From: Alphaproteobacteria bacterium
Lineage (GTDB): Bacteria; Myxococcota_A; UBA796; GCA-2862545
DNA length: 64,000 bases
Reading direction: 5' to 3'
Assembly (NCBI GenBank): GCA_020632925.1
Contig: JACKER010000010.1
Span: forward strand, 62,001 to 126,000
Shown here piece by piece: positions 24,989 to 35,699 of the stretch. The notes below the pieces were generated by a model that made no database searches, had not been told where the DNA came from, and worked only from the letters and a program-made list of their open reading frames with translations. Position 1 is the first letter of the stretch, and every line of letters begins with the position of its first letter. The position numbers and the translations under genes were made by a program.

Positions 24989-26254
24989 ATGCCGGTCCAG
25001 GTCCACATCGTCGCGGGGCACCTCGGTGCCGGGAAGACCAGCGTCCTCCGCCACCTCCTCTCCCAGGCGGTCGCCGGGGAGCGCGTCGGGGTCGTGGTGA
25101 ACGACTTCGGGGAGGCGGCCATCGACGCCGCCCTGCTGGGCTCGGCCTCCGCCACCACACGCGAGATCCGCGGATCGTGCGTCTGCTGCACCGCACCGGA
25201 GGGCTTCGCAGCGTCGGTGGGTGAGCTGCTGGACCAGGTGGACCGGCTGTTCGTCGAGCCGACCGGGTTGGCCCGCCCCTCGGACCTCATCGACACCCTG
25301 CGGCGCGCGCCGTACGCGGACCGCATCGCGCTCGGGCCGCTCGTCGTGGTCGTCGACCCGCGGGAGCTCGCGAGCGGGCGCGTCCCGCACGACGCCGTGG
25401 ACCAGCTCGCCGCTGCCGAGATCGTCGTCGCCAACCGGTGCGACCTCGCGAGCGACCGCGACCTCGCCGCGCTGCACGACCGCCTCGGCGCGCTGTGGCC
25501 GGGCCCGGTCCGCGTCCACGAGACCACCCACGGCCAGGTGCCGCCCACCGTGCTGGCGCCGAGCGACGGCCAGCCCCGTCGAGCCCCGCACGCCCACGCG
25601 CACCACCACGGCGATCACGCCAGCGCTCGCTCGCTGATCCTCTCCGCCGATCGGGTCTACTCGCGAGAGGCGTTGGTCCGTTGGCTCGCGTCGGCGCCCC
25701 TGCTCCGCGCCAAGGGCCTGTTCCGGACCGACGAGGGCTGGCGGGTGGTCCAGCTGGCCGGGGGCGAGGTCTCCGTCGAGCCCACGAGCTGGCGCGCCGA
25801 CAACCGGATGGACGCCATCGCCGCCGACGCCGCCGCGCTCGAGCGCCTCGAGGCCGACCTGGAGCGGTGCAGGGCCGCCCGCGCGGAGGAAGGCCTGATC
25901 GAGCTCGCGTGGCCATCGGGCACCCGCACCTTCGATCGCGAGGCGCTGCTCGCGCTGCCCGACCGTGTCGGCGACGTGGCGTCGCGCTTCCCCAAGCGCG
26001 CGGGCGCGGGCGCATCGCTCCGGGCCCTGCTGGCGTCCGCCGGGGCTCCGCTCGAGGGGACGCTGGTGGTGGCGGCCGCGGACGGCTTCACGAGCGACCC
26101 GGTCGATGTCCGCGACGCGCTGGACGGGGTGATCGTCGACACCCTCGACGACGCCGGACTGCCCGCGTCCCAGGGTGGCCCGTTCCGGCTGCTCGTGCCC
26201 GGGTCGGTCCCGTGCGCGAACGTGAAGGCGGTGACCCGCCTGGTGGTCCGGTAA
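24989..26254 (+). CDS. CobW/COG0523 GTPase with molybdopterin-domain-like C-terminus
   Basis: The 421-residue protein is a G3E metallochaperone GTPase: P-loop GHLGAGKTS 10-18, NDFG 38-41, the CVCC metal site at 64-67, EPTGLARP, NRCD at 149-152, and a His-rich loop HAHAHHHGDH at 201-210. COG0523 proteins deliver or store metals such as zinc or cobalt. The last ~70 residues (DGFTSDPV..., GGPFRLLVPG, NVKAVTRLVVR) look like the end of a sulfite-oxidase/YedY-type molybdopterin-binding domain, which is unusual for this family. The start at 24989 follows GGAGGTCGGG; an in-frame ATG at 24953 adds twelve residues and lacks a ribosome site. Confidence 0.87.
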   Translation: MPVQVHIVAGHLGAGKTSVLRHLLSQAVAGERVGVVVNDFGEAAIDAALLGSASATTREIRGSCVCCTAPEGFAASVGELLDQVDRLFVEPTGLARPSDLIDTLRRAPYADRIALGPLVVVVDPRELASGRVPHDAVDQLAAAEIVVANRCDLASDRDLAALHDRLGALWPGPVRVHETTHGQVPPTVLAPSDGQPRRAPHAHAHHHGDHASARSLILSADRVYSREALVRWLASAPLLRAKGLFRTDEGWRVVQLAGGEVSVEPTSWRADNRMDAIAADAAALERLEADLERCRAARAEEGLIELAWPSGTRTFDREALLALPDRVGDVASRFPKRAGAGASLRALLASAGAPLEGTLVVAAADGFTSDPVDVRDALDGVIVDTLDDAGLPASQGGPFRLLVPGSVPCANVKAVTRLVVR

Positions 26255-26263
26255 GCTCCGATC

Positions 26264-27826
26264 ATGTGGGTCTGGTGGGTCGCCTGCGAGCAGGCCGAGG
26301 TCGAGCCTCCCGCGCCGACGCTGTCGCTCGTCGAGCACGGGGTGCGGACGTGCGCGGACCCCTCCCGCCGCGACGAGCGGGCGTTCGACGAACTCGTGCT
26401 GGACGGGGATCCGGCGGATGCCCACCGCTTCTGGGGCGCGGGGGTGGTCGCCGCCGATCTCGACGGGGACGACGACCTCGATCTGTTCCTCCCTGGTCCC
26501 GAGCGCCTGCGCCTCTTCCGGAACGACGGCGGGCGCTGGGTCGAGACGCCCGAGGCGCTGCCGTCCGCCGCCAGCGGTCACCGGGCGGTGGGCGCGGTCG
26601 CGGGGGACGTCGACGGCGACGGCGACCTCGATCTCGTGGTGACGCGCTTCGGCGAGACCGACCTGCTGCTCGTCCAGGACGGCGGACGGTTCGCGCTGGC
26701 GGAGGACGCCGCGCTGTCGGGCCCCGCGCTCCACAGCCAGTCCCCTGCCCTCGCCGACGTCGACGGGGACGGCGATCTGGACCTGGCCATCGCGGGTCAT
26801 GGGCTCGTCGAGTCCGACGGCGAGCGGGTGATCGTGCCCGGCCCGGGAGACCCGACCCGGCTGCTGCTGTGGGAGGACGGCGCCTTCGACGAGCGCGCGG
26901 ACCTGCTCCCCGACAGCGCGCACGACGCGTACACCTTCGTCGCCTCGTTCGCCCGACTGGACGACGACGACCGGCCCGATCTGCTGCTCGCCGACGACTA
27001 CCCCTACTGGATGTCGGGCATGGCGCTGCGCCAGCACGCGGACGGCTTCGTGCGGGCGCCCGACCTCGGCCTGGACCTGGACGCGGCCGGGATGGGTGTG
27101 GCCGCCGAGGACATCGACGGAGACGGGCTCGACGACTTCCTGGTGCCGGTGTGGGACCGGCTCTATCTGCTGCGCTCCGACGCCGACATCGGGCGGTGGA
27201 TCGACGTCACCGCCGCCAGCGGGGCCCGCCTTCGTCCGCACGAGGGCGCCTGGGTCGGCTGGGGTGCCGAGTGGGTGGACCTCGACCTCGACGGTGATCT
27301 CGACGCGGTCGTGGCCGCCGGACACCTCGACCCCGAGGCGGCGTTCACCGCGGGCGGCATCCGCTCCGACAACGAGTTCGACCAGACGCCGACCGTGTTG
27401 TTGCGCGATCCGGGCACGGGCTTCGAGGAGGCGACGGCGCGGTACGGCCTGGACCGCGTGGGGACCTGGCGCGGCTTCGCGGTCGCGGACCTCAACGACG
27501 ACGGCTGGCCCGATCTGGCCCTGCGGGACCTCGACGGGCCGACGGTGCTGGAGCTGTCGCGCTGCGGCGAGGAGGCGTGGCTGATCGTGCGTCCCCTGCC
27601 GGCCGTTCGCGCCGTGGGCGCGACGGTGACGCTGCGGTCGGGTGAGCAGCGGTGGACCCGGACGATCCGCGCTGGCGGCACCTCGCTCGCGAGCGGTGGC
27701 CCTCCCGAGGCGCTGTTCGGCCTCGGTGACCTCGATCGGATCGACGCGGTCGAGGTGCGCTGGCCGGACGGGACGGTGCAGCGCTCGGGCCCCGTCGCCA
27801 CCCGCCAGCGGATCGACGCCCGATGA
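26264..27826 (+). CDS. CRTAC1/UnbV-like FG-GAP repeat lipoprotein with ASPIC domain
   Basis: The 520-residue protein starts MWVWWVAC, and the in-frame TAA of the preceding gene lies just 12 bases upstream, so no longer start is possible. If lipidated, Cys8 is the anchor. The body holds repeated FG-GAP/VCBS blades (DLDGDDDLDLFLPG, DVDGDGDLDLVV, DIDGDGLDDFLVP, DLDLDGDLDAVV, DLNDDGWPDLAL). It ends with an ASPIC/UnbV domain (VGATVTLRSG, ALFGLGD, VEVRWPDG). A Ca-stabilised extracellular beta-propeller is expected. It follows the cobW-like gene after nine bases and overlaps the next gene by four. Confidence 0.9.
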   Translation: MWVWWVACEQAEVEPPAPTLSLVEHGVRTCADPSRRDERAFDELVLDGDPADAHRFWGAGVVAADLDGDDDLDLFLPGPERLRLFRNDGGRWVETPEALPSAASGHRAVGAVAGDVDGDGDLDLVVTRFGETDLLLVQDGGRFALAEDAALSGPALHSQSPALADVDGDGDLDLAIAGHGLVESDGERVIVPGPGDPTRLLLWEDGAFDERADLLPDSAHDAYTFVASFARLDDDDRPDLLLADDYPYWMSGMALRQHADGFVRAPDLGLDLDAAGMGVAAEDIDGDGLDDFLVPVWDRLYLLRSDADIGRWIDVTAASGARLRPHEGAWVGWGAEWVDLDLDGDLDAVVAAGHLDPEAAFTAGGIRSDNEFDQTPTVLLRDPGTGFEEATARYGLDRVGTWRGFAVADLNDDGWPDLALRDLDGPTVLELSRCGEEAWLIVRPLPAVRAVGATVTLRSGEQRWTRTIRAGGTSLASGGPPEALFGLGDLDRIDAVEVRWPDGTVQRSGPVATRQRIDAR

Positions 27827-28194
27827 GTCGAGGTCGGGAGGCGCCCGGGGTCCTGCTGGTGTCGCGCTCGCACGGCACCCTCGAGCTGTCGCTGCAGCAG
27901 CGTGGGTGGCCCACGGCGCGCGCGTGGACGCTGCCCACCGCCCGGCGCCTGCTCGCCGGCCACCGGTTCGCGCTCGTGGTGGTGCAGGCCGATCTCGGGC
28001 AGGAGGACGGCGTCGACTTCGCCGTGCGGATGAAGGGCGAGGACGCGCTCCTGCTCGGCCCCGCCAACCTCCTGATCCCCTACGTCGTGGTCGGCGAGGA
28101 CCAGATCGTGGTGCTGCACGGCCGCGAGGAGCCGCGCACCACGGCCGCCGGCGCGGTCGAGCTGCTCGAGCTCGTCCTGAGCCTGCTCGGCTGA
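27823..28194 (+). CDS. Small alpha/beta protein, possibly a degenerate receiver domain
   Basis: The 123-residue protein is not recognised with confidence. Its order of strands and helices (GVLLVSRSHGTLELSLQQRGW, ARRLLAGHRFALVVVQADLG, IPYVVVGEDQIVVLHG, AVELLELVLSLLG) resembles a response-regulator receiver, with Asp in VVVQADLG at the phosphoacceptor region. The conserved acidic pair after strand 1 and the Lys after strand 5 are missing. It is coupled to the CRTAC1 gene by an ATGA overlap. Confidence 0.6.
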   Translation: MSRGREAPGVLLVSRSHGTLELSLQQRGWPTARAWTLPTARRLLAGHRFALVVVQADLGQEDGVDFAVRMKGEDALLLGPANLLIPYVVVGEDQIVVLHGREEPRTTAAGAVELLELVLSLLG

Positions 28195-28222
28195 CACTAC
28201 AATCCCCGCCGGAGGCACCCGC

Positions 28223-29638
28223 TTGGCCAAGTCCGCGTTCCAGCACCTCGACGAGGAGGCGAAGGCGCTGCACGACTCCTGGGACCACATCGGCCGCCTG
28301 GTGCTGGTGGTGACCCTGGTGGCGGCGGTGGTGTGGGGCGCGTGTACGGGCTTGCGGCTGGTCGTGCACCAGACCTCGCACCTCGTGCTGGAGCACGCCC
28401 AGGAGGGTGTGGGGGGAGGCGTGATCCTCCTGCTCGTGCTCGCGGCCGCGGGCATCGTGCGCGGCCTGCTGCTCAGGCGGGATCCGACGTGGAAGGACGC
28501 GGCGGGCGACGGGATGAACGTCGCCCTCGAGAACTACCACGTGACCTACGTGCACGATGGGGACGACCCCCAACCCCGCTACTCGCGCCCGGCCTTCGCG
28601 CTGGCGGCGCGCAAGGCGTTGTTCACGGTGCTCACGCTGGGCTCGGGCGGCTCCGGGGGGCTCGAGGCGCCGACGGTGCTCACGGCGGAGGCGCTCTCGT
28701 CGGGCATCGCTCGCGTGATGCAGGTCCGCAGCGAGCACGAGCTGCGTACCTACCAGCTCGCAGGCATCGCGGCGGCGGTGTCGACCCTGCTCGGCGCACC
28801 GTTCACGGCGGCGCTCTTCGCGACCGAGATCGCGTACGGCGACCGCATCATCTACCGCAAGCTCGCCTACGCACTGTGGGCGGGGGTCGTGGCCTACATC
28901 CTGTCGAACCGGCTCAACGGCTACGTCCCCTTGTTCCCGGCCCCCGAGCACGGCGCCACCTACGCGATCGAGGAGTACGCCGCGACCACGCTGGTGGCGG
29001 TGGCGGTCTCGGCACCCGCGGCGATGGCCTTCGGCCTGGCGATGACGAACGCGTCCAGGGTGGCGGAGCGGGTGCCGCCCGTCTTCCAGGGCGGCGCGAC
29101 GGCGGCGGCGGCGGGGCTCGTGGCGCTCGGCTTGTGGTGGGGGCTCGGGATCGAACCGCACCACGTGCTCGGCATGGGCGAGGCCACGATGCACGACCTG
29201 TTGTCGGGCGAGGGCCACCTCTCCGTGTGGTGGGTGCTGCTCTCGCTGATGGTCGGGAAGCTCGCGACCACGGCGCTCACGCTGTCGGGCGGCGGATCCG
29301 CGGGGCTGCTCGTGCCCTCGATGTACGTCGGCGCGGTCTCGGGCGCGCTGGTCGCGGGCGTCCTCGACGTGACCGGCGTGATGCCGGATCTGGACCCCGC
29401 GCTGTTCGCGGTGGTCGGCCTCGCGAGCTCGCTCGTCGCCGTCATCGGCGTGCCCCTCGCCGCCATCGCGCTGGTGCTCGAGGTGTTCGGCAAGGAGTAC
29501 GGTCCACCCGCCATCCTCGCGTGCGGCGTGACGTACCTGCTCACCCTGCGCTTCACGCTGTACTCCGCTCAACGCGCCTCGCCGGACGCGACGGCCGACG
29601 AGACGGGCGGGGCCCCCCGCGGAGCGCCGGGCGCATGA
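28223..29638 (+). CDS. ClC-type chloride channel/transporter
   Basis: The 471-residue polytopic protein shows ClC-family selectivity motifs: GSGGSGGLEAPT (first half, with the gating-type Glu in GLEAP), STLLGAPFTAALFATEI, and GGGSAGLLVPSMYVGA (second-half GxFxP-like motif). About ten or more hydrophobic helices follow the two-repeat fold. The start is TTG at 28223, chosen because GGAGG lies seven bases upstream and no ATG or GTG fits. No C-terminal CBS domains are present. It overlaps bioD by four bases. Confidence 0.9.
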   Translation: MAKSAFQHLDEEAKALHDSWDHIGRLVLVVTLVAAVVWGACTGLRLVVHQTSHLVLEHAQEGVGGGVILLLVLAAAGIVRGLLLRRDPTWKDAAGDGMNVALENYHVTYVHDGDDPQPRYSRPAFALAARKALFTVLTLGSGGSGGLEAPTVLTAEALSSGIARVMQVRSEHELRTYQLAGIAAAVSTLLGAPFTAALFATEIAYGDRIIYRKLAYALWAGVVAYILSNRLNGYVPLFPAPEHGATYAIEEYAATTLVAVAVSAPAAMAFGLAMTNASRVAERVPPVFQGGATAAAAGLVALGLWWGLGIEPHHVLGMGEATMHDLLSGEGHLSVWWVLLSLMVGKLATTALTLSGGGSAGLLVPSMYVGAVSGALVAGVLDVTGVMPDLDPALFAVVGLASSLVAVIGVPLAAIALVLEVFGKEYGPPAILACGVTYLLTLRFTLYSAQRASPDATADETGGAPRGAPGA

Positions 29639-30297
29639 GGCTCTTCGTCACCGGGACGGACACCGACGCCGGCAAGACGCGCGTGACGGCGTGCCTGGCC
29701 CGCGCCGCGCGCGCACGGGGCACCATCGTCGCGTGCAAGCCCGTGGCCAGCGGCGTGACGCCCGGGTCCGCCGGGGAGGACGCCGAGCGGCTCGGCGCCG
29801 CAGCCGGGCACCCGCCGCTCGTGTTCGCCGCGTTCGAGGCACCGTTGTCGCCGCATCGGGCGGCGGAGCTCGAGGGTCGGACGCTGCCCGACGGGCTGCT
29901 GGAGCGCGTGGCGGCACTTCGGGCGGACACCGTCCTCGTGGAGGGCGTGGGCGGGTGGCGCGTGCCGCTCCGGCTGGAGCCGCCCCTGTGGGTCGAGGAC
30001 CTCGCGCGCGCCACGGCCGGCCGGGTGCTCGTGGTCGCGCCGGACCGCGTGGGCGTGATCAACCAGGCGCTCCTCACGGTGGACGCGGTGCGGCGCTCGG
30101 GCCTCGAGGTGGCGGCCGTCGCCCTCAGCCGGACGTCGCCCACCACCGACGCCTCCGCGGCGACCAACGCCGACGATCTCAGGATGTTCCTCGGCCTGCC
30201 CGTGGTCGTCGTGCCGTGGATGCCCGTCGGGCCGGCCGGCGAGGTGGCGGAAGCGGCGGCCGGCGAGGCCCTGTGGGCGGCGCTGGACCCGACGTAG
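29635..30297 (+). CDS. bioD: Dethiobiotin synthetase
   Basis: This 220-residue protein begins MRLFVTGTDTDAGKTRVT, the diagnostic BioD P-loop (GTDTDAGKT), followed by CKPVASG and VEGVGGWRVPL (the VEGAGG motif). It catalyses ATP- and CO2-dependent ring closure of 7,8-diaminononanoate to dethiobiotin, the penultimate biotin step. The ATGA overlap with the ClC gene fixes the start. No other bio gene is in the window, so the biotin pathway genes must be elsewhere. Confidence 0.93.
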   Translation: MRLFVTGTDTDAGKTRVTACLARAARARGTIVACKPVASGVTPGSAGEDAERLGAAAGHPPLVFAAFEAPLSPHRAAELEGRTLPDGLLERVAALRADTVLVEGVGGWRVPLRLEPPLWVEDLARATAGRVLVVAPDRVGVINQALLTVDAVRRSGLEVAAVALSRTSPTTDASAATNADDLRMFLGLPVVVVPWMPVGPAGEVAEAAAGEALWAALDPT

Positions 30298-30351
30298 GGC
30301 GGCCCCCGGCCGATCCGCGCGTGGTATCGTCGCCACTTCGCGGGGTGGTGA

Positions 30352-32151
<1,800 letters not shown>

Positions 32152-32158
32152 CGACGGT

Positions 32159-32590
32159 TCAGCGCGGGAGCGTGCGGAGCCGGGCGTTGGCGGCGTCGAG
32201 CACGATCGCCCGATCACGGCGTCGGTCTTCGGGGATCCGCGTCCACAGCAGGACCTCGCACAACCCGGTGAAGCCGGCTTGCACCCCGAGCGGGATGGCG
32301 ACGAGGCTCTCCTGCCGCGCGAGCTCGTAGGTCCCCCACGCCTCGAGCGCGGTCGCCGCCGCGAAGCCGACCTTCAACGCCGTTCGCCCGGTCCGTCGGC
32401 GGCGCACGTGGGCCAGCGCGTCGGTCGGCGCAGCGAGCGCCCTCACGTCCACCCACGGCAACAACGTGCCCGCCTCGTCCACGTAGACCGGGTGGTCGAG
32501 CTCGCGAAGGACCCCGACGGGGCGCGTGGGGGCGATGTCGGCGGGCGCGGGCTCCTCCGCCGACGCCAGCGCACCGAGCAGGACGATCAC
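32159..32590 (-). CDS. Small secreted protein of unknown function
   Basis: I do not recognise this 143-residue protein. The GTG at 32590 overlaps the TGA of the PKD-domain gene by four bases and gives MIVLLGALASA-EEP, a short uncharged signal peptide. After it come a VGVLRELDHPVYVDEAG segment, a basic patch (HVRRRRTGR) and two hydrophobic stretches (LKVGFAAATALEAWGTYELA and VAIPLGVQAGFTGLCEVLLW) that may be membrane helices. It is probably co-expressed with the upstream secreted protein. Confidence 0.65.
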   Translation of the reverse strand: MIVLLGALASAEEPAPADIAPTRPVGVLRELDHPVYVDEAGTLLPWVDVRALAAPTDALAHVRRRRTGRTALKVGFAAATALEAWGTYELARQESLVAIPLGVQAGFTGLCEVLLWTRIPEDRRRDRAIVLDAANARLRTLPR

Positions 32591-33294
32591 CGGCGACGGC
32601 GCCTCGCGGCCAGCAGCACCAGCGGTGCCCACGCGACCGTACCCCAGCGCCCGGGCCCGCTCGTGTCGCATCCAGCGAAGGGCAGCGGCCCGTCGACCAG
32701 CTCGTCGGGCAGACCGTAGCGTGCGTCGATCTCGAGCGCGGCGGCGTTCGTCCCGGCGAGGCCACCCACCGTGAGGACCACGGTGTACACGCCCTTGTCG
32801 GGCAACGTGAGCCGGGGGTCCCAGGTCTCGAACGTCATCAGCGCCTGCCCGCCCTGCGACCGGCCTTCGTACAGGTCCCACTGGATACGCGAGATGCAGC
32901 GTGGCTCGGGCGGCGTCCGGTTGAGCAGCACCACGTCCAGCCCGCCGACCCCCTCGTACGTGAACTCGGGCGTGGGCTCACCGCAGACCGTCACCAGACC
33001 GTGGCGCTTCGTGGTGGGGATCTCGGTGTCTTCGGGGTCGTCGGGGACCCAGCCCTCGAGCGCGACGCCGACGGTGTACTGCCCGACGTCCTCGTAGGTG
33101 TGCGACACCGCAGACCCCGTGCCGATCTCACCGTCGCCGAACAGCCACAGGACATCGTCGTACGTCCCGTCGAGCGGCGGCTGCGCGACACAGTTGACCG
33201 TCAGCCCGGGCAGGCCGACCACGGGGTCGCCGTCGGCGCAGACGAAGTCGATGGGGCCCGCGAGGGCCGGGAGCGAGAGCAGGGTCACCACCAT
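32587..33294 (-). CDS. Secreted PKD-domain protein with MYXO-CTERM-like tail
   Basis: The 235-residue protein starts MVVTLLSLPALA-G after a GGAGG site, a very short uncharged signal. A PKD-type Ig fold is visible (LWLFGDGEIGTG, HTYEDVGQYTVGVAL), and a second similar fold ends GVYTVVLTVGG. Several cysteines in the first half suggest disulphides. The C-terminus, AGCDTSGPGRWG followed by a hydrophobic segment and ARRRRR, resembles a MYXO-CTERM surface-sorting signal. It is probably processed and anchored at the cell surface. Confidence 0.78.
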   Translation of the reverse strand: MVVTLLSLPALAGPIDFVCADGDPVVGLPGLTVNCVAQPPLDGTYDDVLWLFGDGEIGTGSAVSHTYEDVGQYTVGVALEGWVPDDPEDTEIPTTKRHGLVTVCGEPTPEFTYEGVGGLDVVLLNRTPPEPRCISRIQWDLYEGRSQGGQALMTFETWDPRLTLPDKGVYTVVLTVGGLAGTNAAALEIDARYGLPDELVDGPLPFAGCDTSGPGRWGTVAWAPLVLLAARRRRR

Positions 33295-33326
33295 CCTGAC
33301 CTCCTCCTGCGAGGTTAACCGAAGGC

Positions 33327-34151
33327 ATGGACGCAGCGCTTCCCGAGCGGGTGTCGGTCGTGCCCGTGCGCACCCCGACGCTGCCCCCCGCCACCCACAC
33401 GAACACCTGGATCCTCGGCGCGGGCGACCTCGTCGTCGTGGATCCCGCGTCGCCCTGGGACGACGAGCGCGCGCGGCTGTACGCCGAGCTCCGCGCGCGG
33501 CTCGACCGCGGCCAACGCGTGCGGTCGCTGTTCCTCACCCACCACCACCACGATCACGTCTCCGGCGCGCTCGACCTGCGGGAGCGCCTCCGCGCCGACG
33601 GACACGAGGTGCCGATCCTCGCGCACCCGCTCACGGCGGACCTCCTGCGGCGCACGCTGCCCGTGGACGTCCTCGTCCAGGACGGCGAGACCGTGCTCGA
33701 CGGGGTCGTGGCGGTCCACACGCCCGGGCATGCGCCGGGTCACCTGTGCCTGGTCGGCGACGGCTGGGTGGTGGCGGGCGACATGGTCGCCGGTGTGGGC
33801 ACCATCGTCATCGACCCCGCAGAGGGCGACCTGCAGGACTACCTCGACAGCCTCCAGCGCCTCCGCGACCTCGGGCCCGAGCTCCTCCTGCCCGCCCACG
33901 GCCCCTCCCTGCCGGGCGCCGACGTCGTGCTCGGGATGTACCAGGCGCATCGACACCAGCGAACCGTGCAGATCGGGGACGCGCTCGAGCGACTCGGGGC
34001 GGCGACGGCCCTGGAGGTCGCACCGCTGGTCTACCCCGAGCTGGACCCGGCCCTGTACCCGCTCGCCGCGACCCAGATCACGAGCCACCTGCTGTTCCTG
34101 GAGCGCCACGGCCGCGCTCGGCGCGAGGGCGAGCGCTGGCACAGGGCATAG
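33327..34151 (+). CDS. MBL-fold metallo-hydrolase (LACTB2-like)
   Basis: The 274-residue protein has the metallo-beta-lactamase metal motif THHHHDHVSGA, then HTPGHAPGHLCLV and GDMVAGVGTIVIDP, and LLPAHGPS. The shape and C-terminal winged-helix-like part (HQRTVQIGDALERLG...) match LACTB2-type hydrolases or endoribonucleases, with two zinc ions in the active site. No signal peptide is present. A GAAGG site precedes the ATG. The substrate is unclear: RNA and thioesters are both known in the family. Confidence 0.88.
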   Translation: MDAALPERVSVVPVRTPTLPPATHTNTWILGAGDLVVVDPASPWDDERARLYAELRARLDRGQRVRSLFLTHHHHDHVSGALDLRERLRADGHEVPILAHPLTADLLRRTLPVDVLVQDGETVLDGVVAVHTPGHAPGHLCLVGDGWVVAGDMVAGVGTIVIDPAEGDLQDYLDSLQRLRDLGPELLLPAHGPSLPGADVVLGMYQAHRHQRTVQIGDALERLGAATALEVAPLVYPELDPALYPLAATQITSHLLFLERHGRARREGERWHRA

Positions 34152-34215
34152 AACGCAGCGCGACGGGTTTGCGCCGTGTACGCGACGCGATAGTCGCCCG
34201 CGGTCGAGGTGTCCC

Positions 34216-35367
34216 ATGCTGTGGTCCTTCCTGCTCCCCATCGCGTTCGCCGATGACATGACCGTCGATCTCGCTCCCGCCATGGCGCCGGCCAAGAAGC
34301 CGGTGTGGGAGCCCAAGGGCAAGGCGCTCGAGGCGTACGGTCGCGGCGACACCAAGGCCAAGACCGAGGCCTGGGCCGAGGCCATGCCGCTGCTCACCGA
34401 GTCGCTGACGATCCAGCCCGGCTGCGGCAAGTGCCTGTACGGACTCGGCCGGGCCCTGGTGGGCATGGCGCACACGGACGAGGCGATCCAGGTCGGCAAC
34501 CGGATCACCGAGCTGTACCCGGACCGCAAGGACGGCGAGTGGATCACCTTCCTCGCGAACATGGAGGCCCACCGCCCGGAGGCCACCGTCGCCGCGGCGG
34601 ACGCGTACCTCGCGAAGGACAAGGCGAAGCTCACGGCCTGGTACGAGCGCAACCACGACCTCGCGATGCTCGGGAAGTACGACGAGGCGATGGCGCGGCT
34701 CGAGGGCGCGGCGGCGGCAGGCCTCAAGGACGCTGACGCGGCGTGCATGAAGACCGAGATCCTGACGCAGAAGGGTGAGCTCGCCGACGCCCGCATCGCC
34801 TGGGGCGCGTGCGACAACGCGGACGCCTGGCTCCAGATGCGGCGGACGGTCGAGGGCCGCCTGCTGCTCGCAGAGGACGACTGGGCCGGCGCCCAGGGCA
34901 AGTTCTCCCAGGGTGGTGCCGAGCTCGAGAGCCGGCTGACCCTCGCGTTCGTCCGCCTCAAGGAGGAGAAGTTCGACCAGGCGCTGAACCTGGCGCACAA
35001 GCTCGGCGAGGACGCGCCCTGGGCGCTGGACGCCGCGCTCGCCGAGGCGAAGGCCCTCGTGGGTCTCGGCCGGACCGACGACGCCGTCTCGCTCATCCAG
35101 CTCAAGATCCTCCACGACCAGTGGGAGGCGAGCCACCCGGTCTGCGACAAGACGGTCCTGGCGTCCCGTGGGGAGAAGTGGCCGGACGCCGTTCGCGCGA
35201 AGGCCGCTGCGATCCTGATCGACGCGGACATCGCGAAGGGCGACGTCGAGGCTGCCCAGGCCCTGCACGACAAGGCGGTGAAGGCGCTCGGCGCGCACGA
35301 CGTGCTCGAGAAGGCGATGGCGGCCGCCCAGCCCGCCGAGCCCGCCCCCGAGCCGAAGAAGAAGTAG
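34216..35367 (+). CDS. Secreted TPR-like repeat protein
   Basis: The 383-residue protein starts MLWSFLLPIAFA-DD with a GAGGT site five bases upstream, a short uncharged signal. The rest is helical with TPR-like units (AWAEAMPLLTESLTIQPGCGKCLYGLGRALV, AHTDEAIQVGNRITELYP, KYDEAMARLEGAAAAGLKDA, EEKFDQALNLAHKLG). Two cysteines (CGKC) lie in the first repeat. The C-terminus is Pro/Glu/Lys (PAEPAPEPKKK). A periplasmic scaffold is likely; the partner is unknown. Confidence 0.78.
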   Translation: MLWSFLLPIAFADDMTVDLAPAMAPAKKPVWEPKGKALEAYGRGDTKAKTEAWAEAMPLLTESLTIQPGCGKCLYGLGRALVGMAHTDEAIQVGNRITELYPDRKDGEWITFLANMEAHRPEATVAAADAYLAKDKAKLTAWYERNHDLAMLGKYDEAMARLEGAAAAGLKDADAACMKTEILTQKGELADARIAWGACDNADAWLQMRRTVEGRLLLAEDDWAGAQGKFSQGGAELESRLTLAFVRLKEEKFDQALNLAHKLGEDAPWALDAALAEAKALVGLGRTDDAVSLIQLKILHDQWEASHPVCDKTVLASRGEKWPDAVRAKAAAILIDADIAKGDVEAAQALHDKAVKALGAHDVLEKAMAAAQPAEPAPEPKKK

Positions 35368-35384
35368 TCACCGCGGCGCTCGCC

Positions 35385-35657
35385 TCAGCGAGCCGTCGCT
35401 GTGTCCCCGGTGTGTCCACGGCCGCTGTGCACAGGCGCGCTGTGGCCGGTGTGCGGATCGGTGTCCGCGTCGGTATCGGCGTCGGTATCGGCGTCAGTGT
35501 CGGCGTCGGAGTCCGTGTCCGAGTCGGTGTCCGCGTCCGCGTCCGCGTCCGCGTCGTTGTCGAGCTCCTCCCCTTCCTGACCATCCAACGCATCGCGTTT
35601 GGCCACCAGGCAGCCACTCGACATCGACACCAGGACCCACACGTGCAACCAACGCAT
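35385..35657 (-). CDS. Asp-rich repeat lipoprotein
   Basis: This 90-residue protein starts MRWLHVWVLVSMSSGC, a clear lipobox with Cys16, and then is mostly Asp-Xaa dipeptides (runs of D-A, D-T and D-S), ending PHTGHSAPVHSGRGHTGDTATAR. The DNA is a hexanucleotide-type repeat, so unit number can change in frame. Strong negative charge suggests divalent cation binding at the outer membrane. It is convergent with the TPR gene, 17 bp apart. Confidence 0.65.
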   Translation of the reverse strand: MRWLHVWVLVSMSSGCLVAKRDALDGQEGEELDNDADADADADTDSDTDSDADTDADTDADTDADTDPHTGHSAPVHSGRGHTGDTATAR

Positions 35658-35699
35658 GGTCCACTGTGCCCCGTCCCCGCCGAGACCGGAAGCGCCACG

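Noticed and set aside
23989..26254. The ParA gene as part of a chromosome or plasmid partition locus with origin.
   Set aside because: No ParB, parS-like clusters, DnaA boxes or replication gene are present nearby.
27823..28194. A functional response regulator pairing with the histidine kinase at 22992.
   Set aside because: It lacks the acidic pair and the conserved Lys of receivers, and lies in a different transcript on the other strand.
24905..29572. A 1555-codon open frame on the minus strand.
   Set aside because: It runs antisense to cobW-like, CRTAC1, ClC and other genes with clear motifs, and its own composition (His/Arg/Gly-rich, no domains) is that of a GC-rich shadow frame.
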